From: Paulinella micropora
Taxonomy: Eukaryota > Cercozoa > Imbricatea > Euglyphida > Paulinellidae
NCBI GenBank assembly: GCA_019918135.1
Contig: WBZZ01000538.1
Coordinates: 10,001 to 74,000 of the forward strand
Length of the DNA: 64,000 bases
Reading direction: 5' to 3'
The notes beneath the pieces were generated by a model. The model was not told where the DNA came from and made no database searches. It saw nothing but the letters and a program-made list of their open reading frames with translations. Shown one piece after another: positions 47,888-57,119 of this stretch. The translations under genes and the position numbers were made by a program. The number at the start of each line of letters is the position of its first letter. Within the stretch, counting starts at the first letter, position 1.

Positions 47888-47949
47888 CATATAAATGAAA
47901 TACTCTCATAGATGAAAACATATAAATGAAATACTCTCATAGATGGAAA
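47888..47949. repeat. 31-bp tandem duplication
   Basis: Two head-to-tail copies of CATATAAATGAAATACTCTC followed by ATAGATGAAAA, one difference. At the left margin of PLV-2. Confidence 0.9.
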
Positions 47950-47967
47950 CCTACACAGAAGATGATT

Positions 47968-48017
47968 ACACTTTTCGCGCAGGTATTTTTCAAGCAAAAT
48001 ACCAGCCCGAAAAGTGT
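47968..48017. repeat. Hairpin with 22-base arms
   Basis: ACACTTTTCGCGCAGGTATT and TT (47968-47989) pairs with 47996-48017 around a 6-base loop, with about three mismatches. It lies just outside the first PLV-2 gene and could mark the element's end or act as a processing or recombination structure. Confidence 0.75.
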
Positions 48018-48214
48018 CTTACAGACCAAAAATCATCATCATAAGAAATTAAAGAGAAATCCTATTGACGAAGGAAATACAGCTAACGCCGTAGGCGGTA
48101 AATCAAGTAGACAGCTAACGACGAAGGAGATAAATCAAAAAGGAAGCGAAAAATTAATAATTTAATTAATTATTTTACATTTATAAAAATATATAAACTA
48201 TAATATAATACAAG

Positions 48215-48421
48215 ATGCCAAGACCGAAACTATACGAAGGAGAAGCAAGACGAAAGAGAAATAACGAGAAGGCTCTCGCATACTACTACCGCCACCAAGA
48301 AAGGTTGAAGGAGGAAAGAAAAGAAAAAGCATTAAAGCAAAAGCAAGAACTGAAAAGCATAGAGGAATACAAAAAGAAGATACAAGAGCTGGAAGATAAA
48401 TTGAGTAAGATAGCCGTTTAA
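48215..48421 (+). CDS. PLV-2: small basic coiled-coil protein
   Basis: 68 residues, MPRPKLYEGEARRKRNNEKA start, then a long charged helix ending in a leucine-spaced segment (YKKKIQELEDKLSKIAV) like a short zipper. The basic region before a zipper-like helix recalls bZIP-type DNA binding, though this is composition only. PLV-1 has a counterpart at 19804-20019 in the same outer position. The AT-rich leader TATATAAACTATAATATAATA precedes the start. Confidence 0.6.
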   Translation: MPRPKLYEGEARRKRNNEKALAYYYRHQERLKEERKEKALKQKQELKSIEEYKKKIQELEDKLSKIAV

Positions 48422-48553
48422 GTTCTAATAATTTTTTTTAATCTGGTAAAAATATTTTTCATCTAAACACATATAGCCTATATAATAACGGTAAAAACAT
48501 TAATTAATTATTTTCAGAAAAAGTATCTTACCTAAGATATACATAACGGTAAA

Positions 48554-51500
48554 ATGTCAAAACCACCACTACCACCAAGACCAAACAAGCAATATGTTCA
48601 ACTTCTTCAAGCTAAGGCTAAGCTTAGAAAGGTTGAAACGAAAGATAAAAGAAACCGCCAAGACCTTTTATCTAACATCCGTAGTAATACGAAGGCAAAT
48701 CTCCGCGAGGCTAAGACTAGGGAAGCGAAGAGGCGAGAGTTTAGAGCAAACGATTATGAAGTTAGGAGGGATAATCGGCTGAACTCTCTTACATTCAAAT
48801 TTAGGGAGCTAGACATAAGCTTCTATGATACAGACACATTGGAAGAGAAGGTATTGATACCCGCTATAAGATATGCTAGAAGGGAAGGGATGACCAACGA
48901 TGCGGATGTCAATATATCTATAACATACTCCACCGCTCCTGCTAATGAGAGATACGACCACTATTTAAAAAAGAAAAGTTTTAACTCATTTCAACTCCGC
49001 CAATACGATACCGTATTTATGGATGCTCTGAACGAGTTCAACATAAACAACATTGAAGCGAGCGAGAATGGATATGAAAGAAACATAAGATATGTGGAAA
49101 TAACCATAGTTCAAGAAAACGGCGGAGGATGCTATGAAGGAGTGAGAGATAAAAGAACTAAGGTTGAAGAAGGAGTAAGAATATCACCACCCAGCAAAAA
49201 CAACAACTGCTTATTCTTCTTATGTAAGGATATTCTAAATATTAAACCGATGAACAAGAACCGCTGTAATATCGTCCGAGCTGAATTCAACCTTCCGCCA
49301 AACTCCCCAATACCATTTTCAATAGCTGTTGAAATATTGAAAAAATATGTTAAGGAAGGGAAAACATATGAAATAACTGACCATATTATGAAGCAGACAT
49401 TCAGCACAACCGAAGAAGGACAAGAACCGGACAAACTAATCTTTTTGGAGAATAACCATTATTACGGATTAGTTAAGCAGTTTAAGAAGCGGTGCGAGGA
49501 CTGTTTACAATTATATTTGAAGAAGCATACATGTAATCTTAACAGGAAAAAGTTTGCTGATATTATGTTGAAGAAGAATGGTAAAAGACACCTCATAACT
49601 AAATTTAGAGAAGAAGAAAAAATAAATAACGACCAAATTCTACATTACGATTTGGAATCATTTAGAAATACAAACATCGCTGTCGGCTACGATATCCACG
49701 ACTGCTACATAGTCGGATATACTCAGGGGTCTGAGGGTTTCAAATACATAGCTGGCAAAGATTGTATAAGTCAATTCGTAGACCTACTAATAGAGCGAGG
49801 CGAGAAGATAAAAGCAGGATGGGAGCCTAAATGTAAAAAGGACAAACCGCCCGTTCTATATGTTAATGGTTTTAACGGAGCGAACTTTGACCACTACTTC
49901 ATACACCAAGAATTAATCAGAAGGGGTATTAAGATTAAGTCGTCAAAAATCAATAACGGCTCTATTATCTGCTTAGAGTTTGAAAATGTCAAAATGTGGG
50001 ATATGTGTAAGCATACCCAAGGAAGTCTGAAAGCAAATCTTGAAAGTATGGGATGCGAAATCCTCAAAGGCGACTTTGACCACGACAGGGCGAAGATGTG
50101 GGAGGATATGGACGACAAGACGAGGCAGGACTGTCTGGCTTATCTTAAAAACGATGTTATGGGTTTAAAGGAATTATACGATAAGTTAAACACAACGATA
50201 TTTTCAACTCATAAGGTCAATTTAACTTCATACATCTCAACTTCTAGTCTGGCTTTTAACATATGGAAAAAATATGTAGACGGTAAATACGAGGTGAGAC
50301 TTCCAACTGTGGAGCAGGAAAGAGCATTTAGAAAAGCCATTATCGGCGGAAGGACTTACCCATCTAAGAGGCGGTTCATTTCAGCTCAGTATGAAAGATA
50401 TTTGAAAAAGGAGACCGCATTTGACGATATAATTGACTACCTCGTTGATGCGGATGTCGTTTCTTTGTATCCAACAGCGATGTTGTTAGCTTTTATGGTT
50501 GGCGACATACTGGAAACAATCGGACCATTTGACCCGCGAAACCTTCAAATCGGTATTTACAACCTTGACTATATTTCTCCAAAAAACATATTACATTCAA
50601 GGATTGGTCAGCGAGACAAAATGGGCTCCCTTAAATGGAGACTAGAAGATATGAAGGACCAATGGCTGACGAGTGTAGATATTGAGGATATGGTGGCCGA
50701 AGGATATGAAGTCCGCATTCATAAAGGATACTACACTGCCAAATCTGAATGTGTCTTCAAACAATACATAGACGATATGTTTAAGGCGAAGGAAAATGCT
50801 GAGAAAGGAAGCCCGCAATATCTGCTCGCCAAATTGTTTATGAATAGTCTATACGGTAAGATGATACAGAGACCGATACCTTCAATAACAACATATATAC
50901 AAACTAATGAAGATTACTGGAAATTCTGGAATAGCAATCAAATAACTGACATTGTCAAATTTACGGACCAACAAGGAAAAGATTTATGGCACATATCGGG
51001 CCTTCCCCGCAATCCAATCTTATTAGAAAGTAGCATAACCAAACCTTCACACTATGGGGCATTCATTCTAGCATATAGCCGTCGCATTATGTTCAACTAT
51101 ATTAAGGAAGCAAACCCGAACAGAACCATTGAAGACGACTTTTACTACACCGACACAGACAGCTTACAAATCCACGCGAGATGTGCCAAGTATGTAAAGA
51201 ATATGGGTAATAAGAAACTAGGTGGTATTGGAGACGATTTAGGCGATGGTTGTAAGATTATAAAAGGTGTGTGGATAGCACCGAAACTATATATGTTAAA
51301 ATTCACGACAAAGGATGCCTTTACGGAAGGAATGACCAAGAACGACTTAAAGCATATTTCAAAAGGGGTTAAAATAGTGTCTGAAAACGGAGTTAAAAGA
51401 TATTTCCATTTTAGGGGTAAAGGCTTAGATGCTAATCAGCTAAACTATGACACATTTGATAAGATGGACAAAGGCGGGTCAGTTGAAAATGTAAAGGATT

Positions 51501-51673
51501 TCCAAATGAAAAAAATACACATTGATAGAAACAGCAAACAACAACAAGTCCCACATTTTAGCATTCTACATATGACGAATGTTAAAAAACAAGTTAATGA
51601 GAATAAATGGGCGGGCCGTAAGTTCATTAACGATAATGACAGCATCCCACTCGGCTTCCACATTCGCGGTTGA
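48554..51673 (+). CDS. polB: PLV-2: protein-primed type family B DNA polymerase
   Basis: 1039 residues. Exonuclease motifs: LHYDLESF (Exo I) around residue 364, NGFNGANFDHYF (Exo II) near 440 and CLAYLKNDVMGLKELY (Exo III) near 535. Polymerase motifs: DADVVSLYPTAM (motif A) near 634, LLAKLFMNSLYGKM (motif B) near 764 and FYYTDTDSLQIH (motif C) near 865. Length and motif order match the protein-primed PolB of Polintons and PLVs. The N-terminal 200 residues are basic and may include the terminal-protein-like part. It would copy the linear element DNA. It appears intact. PLV-1 shows no PolB. Confidence 0.95.
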   Translation: MSKPPLPPRPNKQYVQLLQAKAKLRKVETKDKRNRQDLLSNIRSNTKANLREAKTREAKRREFRANDYEVRRDNRLNSLTFKFRELDISFYDTDTLEEKVLIPAIRYARREGMTNDADVNISITYSTAPANERYDHYLKKKSFNSFQLRQYDTVFMDALNEFNINNIEASENGYERNIRYVEITIVQENGGGCYEGVRDKRTKVEEGVRISPPSKNNNCLFFLCKDILNIKPMNKNRCNIVRAEFNLPPNSPIPFSIAVEILKKYVKEGKTYEITDHIMKQTFSTTEEGQEPDKLIFLENNHYYGLVKQFKKRCEDCLQLYLKKHTCNLNRKKFADIMLKKNGKRHLITKFREEEKINNDQILHYDLESFRNTNIAVGYDIHDCYIVGYTQGSEGFKYIAGKDCISQFVDLLIERGEKIKAGWEPKCKKDKPPVLYVNGFNGANFDHYFIHQELIRRGIKIKSSKINNGSIICLEFENVKMWDMCKHTQGSLKANLESMGCEILKGDFDHDRAKMWEDMDDKTRQDCLAYLKNDVMGLKELYDKLNTTIFSTHKVNLTSYISTSSLAFNIWKKYVDGKYEVRLPTVEQERAFRKAIIGGRTYPSKRRFISAQYERYLKKETAFDDIIDYLVDADVVSLYPTAMLLAFMVGDILETIGPFDPRNLQIGIYNLDYISPKNILHSRIGQRDKMGSLKWRLEDMKDQWLTSVDIEDMVAEGYEVRIHKGYYTAKSECVFKQYIDDMFKAKENAEKGSPQYLLAKLFMNSLYGKMIQRPIPSITTYIQTNEDYWKFWNSNQITDIVKFTDQQGKDLWHISGLPRNPILLESSITKPSHYGAFILAYSRRIMFNYIKEANPNRTIEDDFYYTDTDSLQIHARCAKYVKNMGNKKLGGIGDDLGDGCKIIKGVWIAPKLYMLKFTTKDAFTEGMTKNDLKHISKGVKIVSENGVKRYFHFRGKGLDANQLNYDTFDKMDKGGSVENVKDFQMKKIHIDRNSKQQQVPHFSILHMTNVKKQVNENKWAGRKFINDNDSIPLGFHIRG

Positions 51674-51674
51674 A

Positions 51675-52364
51675 TTATAGGTAAATTTTTTTGGCTCCTT
51701 TCCCTTTGAAGCTCCTGATTGTATGAATTCCTTTTTTTGGTTTCACTAACTTAGTATTTACAGCCGTAGCACCCATTAACGATACTGGGTCAAATGCGGT
51801 TCGGTAGTTCGTCGTTAGCTTCGCAGTCTTCGCCCGCTTCCCTTTTGGATTAATTTTAACGGCTACTCTGTCCATTACTCCCTCAATGAGGTCTTTCGTG
51901 CTACTGCCTTTATTGTATGTGGTCGCCCTTACCCCAGTCTGTCGGCTCAGGTCTTTTGCTATTGTGCCACCTAACGAATGACCCGTAAGCTCTACATTAT
52001 CCTTACCATATTTCTTTATAACCTCATCAACAAGCTTCTGCTCTTCTTTATATCTCGGTGTTCTTTTTAATACTCCCTTTACCAATGCGACATCGGTTAG
52101 TAGGTCCCGCTTATCCACACTTCCTCTAAATGCTACAATCGCCTTACCATCTTTTTCATACACTGTTGATTTTTCTTTACTTGCTACTGGCTTCCAGCCG
52201 TCCGCACCTTTTCTATCCGACGAGGACGAATAGACATCCTCTGATAACTCCGCACTGCCCCCCTTCTGTTTCCTGTATGCCTTACCAGCTTTTTTCAATG
52301 CCTCCTTGTAGCTTATACCGTGTTTAGCAGAGTAAGCCTTTACAAAGATTATCCACTCACTCAT
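51675..52364 (-). CDS. PLV-2: class 3 lipase-like protein
   Basis: 229 residues. KAIVAFRGSVDKRDLLTD fits the oxyanion strand and VELTGHSLGGTIAKDLS is the nucleophile elbow (GHSLGG) of class 3 lipases, alpha/beta hydrolases that cleave acyl glycerols or phospholipids. A candidate Asp and the FDPVSLMGA region follow downstream. Convergent with PolB with almost no gap. Lipases occur in some PLVs and large viruses and may help membrane passage. It appears intact. PLV-1 has a PLA2-like motif instead. Confidence 0.8.
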   Translation of the reverse strand: MSEWIIFVKAYSAKHGISYKEALKKAGKAYRKQKGGSAELSEDVYSSSSDRKGADGWKPVASKEKSTVYEKDGKAIVAFRGSVDKRDLLTDVALVKGVLKRTPRYKEEQKLVDEVIKKYGKDNVELTGHSLGGTIAKDLSRQTGVRATTYNKGSSTKDLIEGVMDRVAVKINPKGKRAKTAKLTTNYRTAFDPVSLMGATAVNTKLVKPKKGIHTIRSFKGKGAKKIYL

Positions 52365-52416
52365 TCTATATTATTATTTATTTAATTTTTTTCCTACCAA
52401 CTATATACCCCCTACT

Positions 52417-52692
52417 ATGTCCGCCCTTACTAGACTGTGCGAGAAGTTCCAACAACTTTCCATTGAAGGCGAAAAAAAATCCTTCTCGTTGGAAGATGTT
52501 CAAAAGGTAATCCACGACGAAATAAAAGCAATTGAAGAAATGAGAAATGCTCAGCCAAACTTGTTTCATTTCGGGAAATACAAAGGCAAAAAAATAGAAG
52601 ACATCGCAAAGATTGACAAGCCATATATTGAATGGTTAGTTCGTCAACCGTGGTGTAGTAATAAAGACGAATTGAAAAAGTACATTCATTGA
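52417..52692 (+). CDS. PLV-2: small protein with ExoX C-terminal-like domain
   Basis: 91 residues. The second half, FHFGKYKGKKIEDIAKIDK followed by PYIEWLVRQPW, fits the short domain found at the C-terminus of exodeoxyribonuclease X-like proteins and as stand-alone viral proteins (GKYKG...I...D..YI.WL). The first half is helical. It may bind DNA or a nuclease partner. Convergent with the next gene, overlapping by 7 bases. It appears intact. Confidence 0.65.
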   Translation: MSALTRLCEKFQQLSIEGEKKSFSLEDVQKVIHDEIKAIEEMRNAQPNLFHFGKYKGKKIEDIAKIDKPYIEWLVRQPWCSNKDELKKYIH

Positions 52693-53324
52693 CGAATGAG
52701 ATACATTTTACCTCTAATATTGATTTCTTTTTTTATAATTCGCAGTATTGCTTTCTGTTTGTGAAAGTCGCTAAATTTGGTGAAATGCGGCTCTTTCAAT
52801 AAACCGTCTTCAACTTCTAATTCTCTATTCACTTCAAGGTATTGTTGAAGGATGTCTTTGAATTGTATGATGTCAAAGTGGTGGTCTACGTGGACATCAA
52901 CCCGCTCATATATATCACCACTTATTTCGCATATGTATCTGGGTTCTACGAATACATCAATAGCCACGATGTCAAGATATTCTTGTATTTGCGGTCTTAC
53001 CGTATTCCTGCTTGCTTCTTTTATCACTCTCGCCATTTTTTTTAATTTGCTAAGGCCTATGAGGTCAACACAGCAATTCCACGAAAACGGCTTACCATCT
53101 ACACGAAAGTGTTTTCTCCCAGTGGTCAAATTACTTTCAACATCAATGATGCCATTTTTTAGACAAGGGTAATGGGTTATTAGGTCTAGCACGAAATTGC
53201 CGTCTTCTGGGTTCAGCACTTCACCATCGTTATATTTGTTTATCATTCTTCTTATGTAGGATTTGATAGATATTTTTGTTAGAAATCGCCTACCACCCAC
53301 AATATACAACTTACGACTATACAT
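52686..53324 (-). CDS. PLV-2: DUF3223-like protein
   Basis: 212 residues. The N-terminal part (SIKSYIRRMINKYNDGEVLN, EDGNFVLDLITHYPCLKNG and FRVDGKPFSWNCCVDLIG) follows the pattern of DUF3223, a domain of unknown function found in plants, phages and algal viruses. The C-terminal part is acidic and helical with a VDVHVDHHFDIIQFKDI segment. It appears intact. The link to DUF3223 is from memory of the family pattern. Confidence 0.55.
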   Translation of the reverse strand: MYSRKLYIVGGRRFLTKISIKSYIRRMINKYNDGEVLNPEDGNFVLDLITHYPCLKNGIIDVESNLTTGRKHFRVDGKPFSWNCCVDLIGLSKLKKMARVIKEASRNTVRPQIQEYLDIVAIDVFVEPRYICEISGDIYERVDVHVDHHFDIIQFKDILQQYLEVNRELEVEDGLLKEPHFTKFSDFHKQKAILRIIKKEINIRGKMYLIRQ

Positions 53325-53366
53325 ACTATATTATTATATTAGAAAAAATTATTACAAAAATAATTA

Positions 53367-54617
53367 TTATTGGTCTTCTAAGAAATTAACGATAACACTC
53401 ACATTTCCTCCTCCGCCAGCAGAGACAGACTTTTGTAAAAATGTTAGATTTTCACCAGGAGAAAGTTGTATGTCGTAAGTTCGTAGGTCAATAAGCTGGC
53501 TTGAAGTAGCATTAACATAAAGTTTAAGAATGACATCCGATATAGTGGCACCACCAACGGCAGTCGCAGCGGTGTCCTTTGATACCATTGAAGTTTTTGT
53601 GTCAATATCAGCGAAGTTCTCCGCCGTAAGTGTTCCAGTCGTTTTCACAATCCGCACTATATTAACTTTGGTGTCTTCGTTTGATATGCTCACGAGAGAT
53701 GGATAAACAATTGAATAATTGGTCACAGCATTAAAAGTTGTTTTATTTTTTATGCTAATAATTGGGCTTTCCGTTGTGTTCGCTGGCTCACTACCTTCCG
53801 CTTCGTTTGATATACTTGAATTAATAGTGTTGGTGCCCTCAATAAACATACTACAACTGGCTGTTTTTAATGTTTGATTAGCATTACCAGTTCCATAATT
53901 TCTAATACAAGCTGAAAAAGGTAGGGTTGTATTTGAAAGACTAACACCCACATTCGCATTCGCATACCTAATTGTATGAACCAGCTGAAATTCTCCACTT
54001 GATGGATTTTCTATGTAGAACCTTATAGCACCAAAGCCAAGATATTGAAATTTAATCTGGAATACATTACCTTTGGTCCAGTCTAAGGCAGGCATAATTT
54101 TAGTCCCATTACACGGGTCATCCCAGTTCGCCTGCGCGATAAGTGTCGGCACCCCACCTTTAACACTGGCAATATTCATACCAGTCGCTCTTATTTTGTA
54201 AAAATAGAAGCCATTAGTAAAATCACTTTCACCTATTCCGATATATGAATTGTAGTCTTTCGTTTCATCAGTGGCCCATAAAGCAGTAAATCGTGTTAGA
54301 ACTCCCATTCCAGTTCTGTATTTAATTCTTTTTTTACTCGTCAATACAGCATTCGCGGTCGTCTTCACATCTGTTTTAAGTTCGGCCATATTCGCATTAA
54401 ATGAAATGGTAGCATCAGTTTGAGCTGTTGTCCATATTCGTGTATTGATAGTGTATGGGAAAATCTCTTGTAATACTGGTGTTAATTGACCGACCAATGC
54501 TTCGCCGAAAGCGGTTTTCATACTATTGGTTTCAACATTGCCGTCATATCCGACTTTGACATTAATGAAATCTCCGTCAGGGTCTTGTGCTATCAAGTTT
54601 CTCTGGTGGGTGGTCAT
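53367..54617 (-). CDS. PLV-2: spike-like structural protein
   Basis: 416 residues, beta-rich, Thr/Asn/Ser-rich, no Cys-rich or catalytic motif. It is homologous to the PLV-1 gene at 37939-39170 (shared LTPVLQEIFPYTINTR, YRTGMGVLTRF and GNVFQIKFQYLGFG regions and a similar C-terminal strand region). It sits next to the capsid genes on the same strand and has a leader hairpin at 54621-54651. A virion surface or fibre-base protein is likely. It appears intact. Confidence 0.55.
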   Translation of the reverse strand: MTTHQRNLIAQDPDGDFINVKVGYDGNVETNSMKTAFGEALVGQLTPVLQEIFPYTINTRIWTTAQTDATISFNANMAELKTDVKTTANAVLTSKKRIKYRTGMGVLTRFTALWATDETKDYNSYIGIGESDFTNGFYFYKIRATGMNIASVKGGVPTLIAQANWDDPCNGTKIMPALDWTKGNVFQIKFQYLGFGAIRFYIENPSSGEFQLVHTIRYANANVGVSLSNTTLPFSACIRNYGTGNANQTLKTASCSMFIEGTNTINSSISNEAEGSEPANTTESPIISIKNKTTFNAVTNYSIVYPSLVSISNEDTKVNIVRIVKTTGTLTAENFADIDTKTSMVSKDTAATAVGGATISDVILKLYVNATSSQLIDLRTYDIQLSPGENLTFLQKSVSAGGGGNVSVIVNFLEDQ

Positions 54618-54735
54618 TTTGTAGGTGCTTTTTTTTCAAAAAACCACCTACGACCTCAAAAAATGTTTTGTGTAAGCTTTGTATATTGTAATAAAAAAAT
54701 AAATTAAAATTTTTTAAATATTACTTCCGCGGTGG
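54618..54735 (-). promoter_or_regulatory. Leader of the spike-like gene, with hairpin
   Basis: Directly before the start codon the - strand reads GTAGGTGGTTTTTTGAAAAA followed by AAAGCACCTAC: arms GTAGGTG and CACCTAC with pairing A/T runs between (54621-54651). A TGAGGTCG segment and an AT-rich stretch with TATAC lie upstream. The same layout is found before the minor capsid gene. Confidence 0.6.
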
Positions 54736-54738
54736 GGT

Positions 54739-56214
54739 TTATGAAATCGTAATCATATTTGCCTTAACCTGAACCTCTCGCTGAGTGATTGCCACGGTGT
54801 AATGGTTGAAGGCAGCATTCGCGGTGGTCGCAATAAACTTCCATCGTCGCTCAGTATCAAGGCTTAAACCACTGATTTCATTCTGGTCCTTGCTCCATAG
54901 CGGACGGGTATTATCCCAAGTATCAACCCAGAACCAGTTGTATTTATACACATCGTTATTCATCAAGGCCGAACCCTCAATCTTTGGTTTCAGATACATA
55001 TAGTCTTCTTCGCTCGCAGCATCAATATTGAAATCTTGCTGGCGGGCACCATCCAGAGTAGTGTAAAAATTGACAACCTTAGCGGCGGCACGGTTATCGT
55101 GGTCATAAGCTGTGTTCTTTTTTTCTTCATTGTTAAAAACAGAGTGATAAATCTTCTTCAAACGGCGACCGTGCCCGCGGTCAAATCGCATAATAATATT
55201 TTGGGTTGTGCTTGCTGGTGTGGTATTTTTGTAAACATATGGATAATCAATATTGAAGCTCATACCTTCGGGGCTGACAATCTTCTGCTGGATTGATTGA
55301 ATGACATCAGGGTTCGTTTCAACCGCAAGAAACAAGGCAAGATTGGTGACATCAGCGGACACAGCCATATTAGCACTACCAACATTTGCCGTGCTAATAG
55401 CAGTAGCAGCACCATTCGTCACCGTATAACCAGTTCTGTCAGTAGCACTCCACACAATTCGCATAGTCAAAATCTCTGGAAACATAATAGTCTTATCAAG
55501 TGCGAAAATAGTATTGAGAATCATACCCAAAGGAATTTTAACATTAATGGCCAAAACGGCATTCGCTCCACTTCCAACAAGATACTTCGCCTCATTGTAA
55601 TTAACATTTACGGCGGACAAAGCTCCAACGCCAGTCGTCAAAGCAGCATCATCGTGACGACGAGCAGCAATCACGGGCTCTCTCAATAGACCCTGAGTAG
55701 AGGCGGCAACATCGTTAGCAACATCAGTCGCCGCACGAAAGGCTGTTCTAGTTGCTTCAACAGCACTAATGTTAATCAAGCCGTTAGCATTACACTTTTG
55801 GAGCATACATCCATATCCACTGGCATCACCGTGGTTAGGAAGGTCAAGAAAATCCTTCAAGCTCATTTCTGGTTTCCACAACATCTTAGTCACAGTTCTA
55901 AGGTTGTTAACATCGCACAGATAAACACCGCTACGGGTTTGAAGTTGTATCTGACTAATTTGTGAAAGGCAGTCCATAAAAATTCTAGAATACGTGTTGG
56001 CACCCGCTGCTCTCATAGTATAAGTAAAACTCAAATAAGACCGAGCGAGATTGAAAGGTCGGCTAATAAGGTCAAAGCTTCGTTCTTGTCCGCCAGCAGT
56101 AGTGACCTCAAAGGTTCCAGAACCCTCACGAGGTGCCAGCTTATTCAAACGATACGAAGCACTGATGTAGTCAGTCTTGCTGAAATCTAGTTCGCCTCCG
56201 TGTTGTGTAGGCAT
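54739..56214 (-). CDS. PLV-2: major capsid protein (double jelly-roll type)
   Basis: 491 residues, start MPTQHGGELDFSKTDYIS. Beta-rich with ARSYLSFTYTMRAAGANTYS near residue 60 and VKIPLGMILNTIFALDKTIM near 225, typical of the two jelly rolls in PLV capsid proteins, and a DTWDNTRPLWSKDQNEISG end region. It follows the minor capsid gene in the same direction. I cannot align it by eye with the PLV-1 capsid protein. It appears intact. Upstream lies an ATATAGGAACCTTTT motif. Confidence 0.8.
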   Translation of the reverse strand: MPTQHGGELDFSKTDYISASYRLNKLAPREGSGTFEVTTAGGQERSFDLISRPFNLARSYLSFTYTMRAAGANTYSRIFMDCLSQISQIQLQTRSGVYLCDVNNLRTVTKMLWKPEMSLKDFLDLPNHGDASGYGCMLQKCNANGLINISAVEATRTAFRAATDVANDVAASTQGLLREPVIAARRHDDAALTTGVGALSAVNVNYNEAKYLVGSGANAVLAINVKIPLGMILNTIFALDKTIMFPEILTMRIVWSATDRTGYTVTNGAATAISTANVGSANMAVSADVTNLALFLAVETNPDVIQSIQQKIVSPEGMSFNIDYPYVYKNTTPASTTQNIIMRFDRGHGRRLKKIYHSVFNNEEKKNTAYDHDNRAAAKVVNFYTTLDGARQQDFNIDAASEEDYMYLKPKIEGSALMNNDVYKYNWFWVDTWDNTRPLWSKDQNEISGLSLDTERRWKFIATTANAAFNHYTVAITQREVQVKANMITIS

Positions 56215-56270
56215 TGTGTGTAAACTTACGAACTCAAAAACGATTTGTAAAAGGTTCCTATATTAATCCC
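56215..56270 (-). promoter_or_regulatory. Likely late promoter of the major capsid gene
   Basis: ATATAGGAACCTTTT on the - strand (56249-56263), about 35 bases before the start codon. Close versions lie before the protease gene (59233-59247) and the 60493-60867 gene (60913-60927). A TTTTTGAGTTCGTAAG segment follows, as in other leaders of this element. Confidence 0.6.
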
Positions 56271-56304
56271 CCAAAAAAATAAATAATTCTAAAATTAAAA
56301 TTAA

Positions 56305-56553
56305 TTATCTAGATTTTAACAAATTAAAGAACGATGTAAATAAATTAAAATAATTCGTCTCACGGTAAATCAACAATGTCATAACAATGCCTAAACCGTT
56401 GAGATTAACTGGCTGGTCGTTTTCGTCAGTCAAGTAAAACCGATACACATTGCTTGAACTCGTAGATAGCCGTTTTCCGTATTCACTGCCAGAGCCGTCG
56501 TAGATAACAGAGCCGAACGGGATTTCATTCGTCGTGTATATTTCTTGGAGCAC
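56305..56553 (-). CDS. PLV-2: minor capsid protein, C-terminal region
   Basis: 82 residues with LQEIYTTNEIPFGSVIYDGS and NVYRFYLTDENDQPVNLNG, the kind of C-terminal strand pair (LTDxxxxPVxLNG) common in PLV and virophage penton proteins. It lies directly after the longer minor capsid frame. One of the few breaks of this element falls in this gene region. Confidence 0.65.
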   Translation of the reverse strand: MLQEIYTTNEIPFGSVIYDGSGSEYGKRLSTSSSNVYRFYLTDENDQPVNLNGLGIVMTLLIYRETNYFNLFTSFFNLLKSR

Positions 56554-57119
56554 GTGATTATCGCCTTCGCCAACGAGGTCGCTTTGTAAATATAATTTTT
56601 TTCGCCAGTCAATATTATGACATTTGGCGACCTCAGTGTATTATTAGCGAAGAAGTAAGTAGAGGACCGCTCAAAACCCATAATTTCGTGAATACGAGTT
56701 TCGTCGTCAAATACAAACCGCGGTTGAATGTTAATGGGATTGTTCGCTACGGTGAATGTTAGCTTGCCATCTTCTGGGTCAGTATTCGTATTGTTGCTTG
56801 TTATTGTGTATGTGTAGTCGTTGGGACTTTCTGCGGTTAGCACCTCGGCCAGCTTATTTTTTAAGTTGTTCATTGTGTAGTTGCCATCTGGTATCGTAAT
56901 GAGTGCCTCGTTACCATTCTCACTCAGAATAAAAGTATTATAGGGGCTCGCCACAGAGTAATACGATTTAGGAACATAGATATGTAAAATTTTACAATGT
57001 GTTGGATTGTCTAGCGATTTCATATCAATGGAGTGTGTGAAATCACTGTCTGTGCCATTTATCCTATTTTTGCTATTGACATAGTAAATATTACTACTTC
57101 GCCCGCCTCTATATTCCAT
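56430..57119 (-). CDS. PLV-2: minor capsid (penton-like) protein
   Basis: Reads MEYRGGRSSNIYYVNSKNR, DFTHSIDMKSLDNPTHCKIL and then GNYTMNNLKNKLAEVL, the pattern of single jelly-roll penton proteins of PLVs (an early RxxxG...F segment and a DGxYTxxxL helix). It lies upstream of the major capsid gene on the same strand. Its leader has a hairpin (57121-57149). Confidence 0.75.
   Translation of the reverse strand: MEYRGGRSSNIYYVNSKNRINGTDSDFTHSIDMKSLDNPTHCKILHIYVPKSYYSVASPYNTFILSENGNEALITIPDGNYTMNNLKNKLAEVLTAESPNDYTYTITSNNTNTDPEDGKLTFTVANNPINIQPRFVFDDETRIHEIMGFERSSTYFFANNTLRSPNVIILTGEKNYIYKATSLAKAIITCSKKYTRRMKSRSALLSTTALAVNTENGYLRVQAMCIGFT

Larger units (their letters stand above)
47749..48214. 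other. Left margin of PLV-2; no gene seen
   Basis: Holds a 31-bp direct duplication (47888-47918 and 47919-47949) and a strong hairpin (47968-48017), both listed separately, then AT-rich leader sequence before the gene at 48215. The true left edge of PLV-2 must lie here, but no terminal repeat can be confirmed because the right end is outside the window. An open frame 47926-48165 crosses the hairpin and is probably not a gene. Confidence 0.5.

Noticed and set aside
47926-48165. Small + strand open frame at the PLV-2 margin
   Set aside because: It crosses the 31-bp duplication and the hairpin and has no counterpart in PLV-1.
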